NCBI GenBank assembly: GCA_902729315.2
Contig: LR746272.1
Location: 2,142,035 to 2,206,034 of the forward strand
From: Spirodela intermedia
Lineage: Eukaryota; Streptophyta; Magnoliopsida; Alismatales; Araceae
DNA length: 64,000 bases
Direction: 5' to 3'
Every line of letters starts with the position of its first letter. Position 1 is the first letter of the stretch. The notes under the pieces are model-generated. The model was not told where the DNA came from and searched no databases. It worked only from the letters and a program-made list of their open reading frames with translations. Below are positions 61,501 through 64,000 of this stretch, in pieces. The translations under genes and the position numbers were made by a program.

Positions 61501-63289
61501 GTAACATAATACAGGTATTTATATCTGGGCCAATAACAGCATACGAAAATCTAACTGCATTTTAAAGCAAGAGGCAGGTTTTCGCTGATATAAAATTTGC
61601 AACAATTTCTTCGTATCTGTCCAAAAATTTCTCCAACTTACAATTGATGCTGCTGATATCATTGCATAATCTGCCCACCTTAGGAACCTTTTGAGTTCAC
61701 CCCTCGATGCATGGTATAAAGATGAAGCAATCCCAACTCCAATCAATGAATTAGCATACAATTGACAATTTAAATTCTTCCTGCATAAACAGTCAAATGA
61801 CATGCAAGTTATGGCACAGGCTCAAGAATGAAAAATTATTTAGAAAGGATTGGTGAGCATGCCGTGGAGTTTGGAGGCCAAGGGCAATGAATGGTAACGA
61901 TGTTATGACATTGACAATTGTCTCTGTCCGATTCCGATCCCCTGCAGGAAGAAAAAGTTGGGTTATCTCATGCAGCTGCAGTCATTCCTACACGTTATAA
62001 ATCCAGTAAGAGCACAGAAAACGACCACACCAAGTATACCTTGATGGTTGCAGCAGATAGGCTTCAGGCAAGGTGGTCTCTGCTCCCATATGCGTCTGGC
62101 AGGGGAAAAACCAGTTATCTATGCATAAATTAAAATGTAAAATAAAACTCGTGTCATAATATCTGGAAACGGATTGAAGCTGTTTCTACAAAAGAATGGC
62201 ACTGAGAATGCAAATTTCTCCGGAATCAGCACTCACTGAATAACAAGGCTTTGGCATGTTCCATTGCTTGAAGAATTATAGCCTGCATGCTGATGAATAC
62301 TCTCTGCTTTGAATGGAGAATGTGGCAGCAAGCGCATTCCATGTACACCATCCAGGACCTCATTCGGGTTTGGTGAAGTATCAACACCCATATATATAAA
62401 TATTTCTGAAAGTTCCAGCATAATAGTCACATCGTAAGTGATCTCTTTATACCATATAAAATTAGCCGCGTATAGAAGAATCTGCTATGATAACTCCAAG
62501 TGTCATAAGATTATGATTTAATGATCACATTATCTAGTACCAAAACGAATAAGCATCATTAAACCTCAAAACATAGAATGGTATAAATATAGACGAACGA
62601 CTAGCTTCTACAGTCATGCAGGACAGAAGAAAAACAGATTTGGATTTAGGAACACTGGAAGATGGAAAATGAACAAGCTTGGTGACATAAATGTCCGCAA
62701 ACCCATTCATAACTATCTATGCTCTCATCCTCTGAAATTAGACATCTCTTTGAAGCATATTTACCGCCAAAACATGGTCTGTGAGCAATGCTTCAAGAGC
62801 TACATCTTTCTCAGGATTAGTTTAGAAAATAATATGTCATCAGTTGAAATAAGTGTGCCTTTTCTTCTCAAACATTTACATTCTTACATCTGCTCGTATG
62901 GACATATGTCACCCCTATTTTCAAGGGTCAACACCTTTTACTCCGAGAGTACCGCATTGTTCCCCTTTAATATTGGACATTAAACGTGACATATTAGCCG
63001 CACCGTGTTACTGTCGTTTACAAATGTGTTTCGATAGAATCTCCAGAGTGGCGTCACCCTGGTTATTTGGAAACCTAATTTCCCAGGAAAAGAAAAAAAT
63101 TCTCTCGAACATGCTCTAATGCGTTAAATATTAGTCAATAGAGCAACAATATTGGCACTTCTTGTACAGCATCATTGACGAAACACGGACACCGTGGAAG
63201 CGAACCAGAATCCATAAATCAGCGTGAAGACGGCAAAGCAAGCTATGCCGGCTTTCCTGCTGCTAGTGCAACACACAATTTCATAAAAG
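58509..63289 (-). CDS. Multi-pass membrane protein with CREST/PAQR-like signature (5' end unresolved)
   Basis: Seven exons assembled by splice sites and phase (5' to 3'): 63289-63180, 62405-62237, 62095-62040, 61941-61863, 61780-61642, 60393-60280, 58700-58509. They join without a stop into 285 residues ending CNKLLE and a TGA stop at 58509-58511. Residues below are numbered from the first codon of the 63289 exon. A first membrane helix is at about 14-36 (AGIACFAVFTLIYGFW). Key phrases are SSLYH (157-161), LRWADY (172-176), SAVHTG and YIHAAWH (His266, His270). The Ser/His, Asp, His-x3-His pattern on successive helices is that of the CREST superfamily (alkaline ceramidases, PAQR receptors, PER1, TMEM8). 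Hydrolase or receptor function is therefore possible but only inferred. No ATG lies in frame in the first exon listed, so an upstream exon is needed; the first internal Met starts MGVDTSPNPNEV. Confidence 0.75.
59857..59900. repeat. Perfect inverted repeat in the last intron
   Basis: Two 17-bp arms (59857-59873 and 59884-59900), ATTAATATTTGTACATT and its exact reverse complement, with a 10-bp AT loop. A second partial copy of the arm precedes it (from about 59843). Confidence 0.9.
61781..61862 (-). other. 82-bp intron with a GC donor
   Basis: The donor reads CCACG|GCATGC and the acceptor TTATGCAG|GAAG. Using GC as donor joins ...GLQTP, an Arg codon (CG+G) and KNLNCQ in phase. No GT nearby gives as sound a junction. 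Confidence 0.6.
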
Positions 63290-64000
63290 CTGTAAATACA
63301 GACATTGATCAGGCTCTGATCCTTCTAGAAAGGAATAACAGAAGTACTCTTTGAACAGCAATCTGTCGAAGTTGCCGGTGAAAACACATATTTTCACTAA
63401 TCTTACAGCAGGCACACAGCGGATAATTTCTCCGTATCACATATTGTCCCGTCTATCTAAGAACAATCTTCAACTGCAGAAAAAAAAAGAGAAAGGCAAA
63501 GGACACATACAGACACAAAGAGAGAGAGAGAGAGATTAGACAGACCTTCTAACGACCCCCGGATGGTGGCAGGACCTAGTTCCAGAGCCCACCCAACTGT
63601 GCGTTGATCAGACCGACATAGCTCGGCCAAATTATACTCTGCACCGAGGGGCGGGGGAAGGGGGGAATAAAACTTCGCGGAGAAGGAATCTACCCCGATG
63701 CCGGGGGGGATCAGGCCGGCCGGTGCCCGGATATTCCCCAGAGCCAGCAAGCCTTCCCCCCGCCGCGGCGTGGACGCCGACGGCTCTCGTCTCCTTGCGA
63801 CCAGAGAGCCCACACGCTCGGACCCGTTCGTCCACACAGTTGTCGGGGGACCCGAGAGGAGGAGACTTCCCATTGGACGACCACCGTCGCCTCGCGACTC
63901 CCGCCAGGAGGGAGTTTCCTAAAATGTAACCTGTATATTATTTTATTTGCTAAATAACCGAAGAAAGCCAAATATCCTGCCCTTTGTGGACATCAGACCA
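63290..64000 (-). promoter_or_regulatory. Probable first exon/leader and promoter region of the membrane-protein gene
   Basis: Between 63540 and 63920 the DNA becomes GC- and CpG-rich, followed (minus direction) by a CT run complementary to the (GA)n at 63519-63535. This is typical of plant leaders. The 138-codon minus frame from 63873 (MGSLLLSGPP...) has no recognisable domain, and I could not join it in phase with the 63289 exon. The call is inference from position and composition. Confidence 0.4.
63519..63535. repeat. (GA)n microsatellite
   Basis: About eight AG units, read directly. Lies in the probable leader of the minus-strand gene. Confidence 0.85.

Noticed and set aside
63457-63873. 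138-codon minus-strand frame as first exon of the membrane-protein gene
   Set aside because: It has no recognisable signal or domain, and no donor in it joins in phase to the 63289 exon. Kept only as a probable leader region.

Overview
This is a stretch of a flowering-plant nuclear genome: AT-rich, dense in decayed LTR retrotransposons, with spliced genes and plant-type short introns. The clearest lineage clue is a family of R2R3-MYB genes with subgroup-6 (anthocyanin-regulator) hallmarks. I cannot fix the species from the sequence.

Layout. Four MYB copies lie head-to-tail on the + strand: MYB-A (1826-2992, intact), MYB-B (19905-21030, intact), MYB-C (26535-27696, pseudogene) and MYB-D (55636-56452, pseudogene without exon 1). 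A and C sit in a duplicated block of at least 6.4 kb (about 180-6640 and 25680-32700). B shares the promoter and a shorter 3' flank. At the right end (58509-63289, minus strand) is a multi-exon gene for a multi-pass membrane protein whose Ser/His...Asp...His/His pattern recalls the CREST hydrolase/PAQR superfamily.

Mobile DNA separates the MYB copies. Between B and C lies a Ty3/gypsy relic (about 21870-25260). One LTR family is present five times as lone LTRs and never with an internal region: 28603-30358, 34472-34806 (internally deleted), 39166-41071, 46672-48298 and 50246-51970. Three copies have perfect 5-bp target duplications and one has a duplication with a single mismatch. A complete but decayed Ty1/copia element (42632-49182, minus strand, GATGA target duplication, initiator-Met primer site) is itself split by one of these lone LTRs. 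A GC-rich, LTR-like block with GGGCCCA-type hairpins is at 36850-38660. A CT-rich repeat occurs in inverted copies at 7440-7920 and 36480-36850.

How it fits together. The MYB proteins would act in the nucleus with a bHLH partner, since both intact copies keep the bHLH-contact signature. Their promoters share a 47-bp block that is identical in A, B and C. B keeps a canonical TATA box and the A TATA box is degraded, but B carries a Tyr-to-Cys change in the R3 recognition helix. The cluster therefore looks like a birth-and-death array in which the two surviving copies are diverging. The rest is AT-rich intergenic DNA in which I see no supportable gene.
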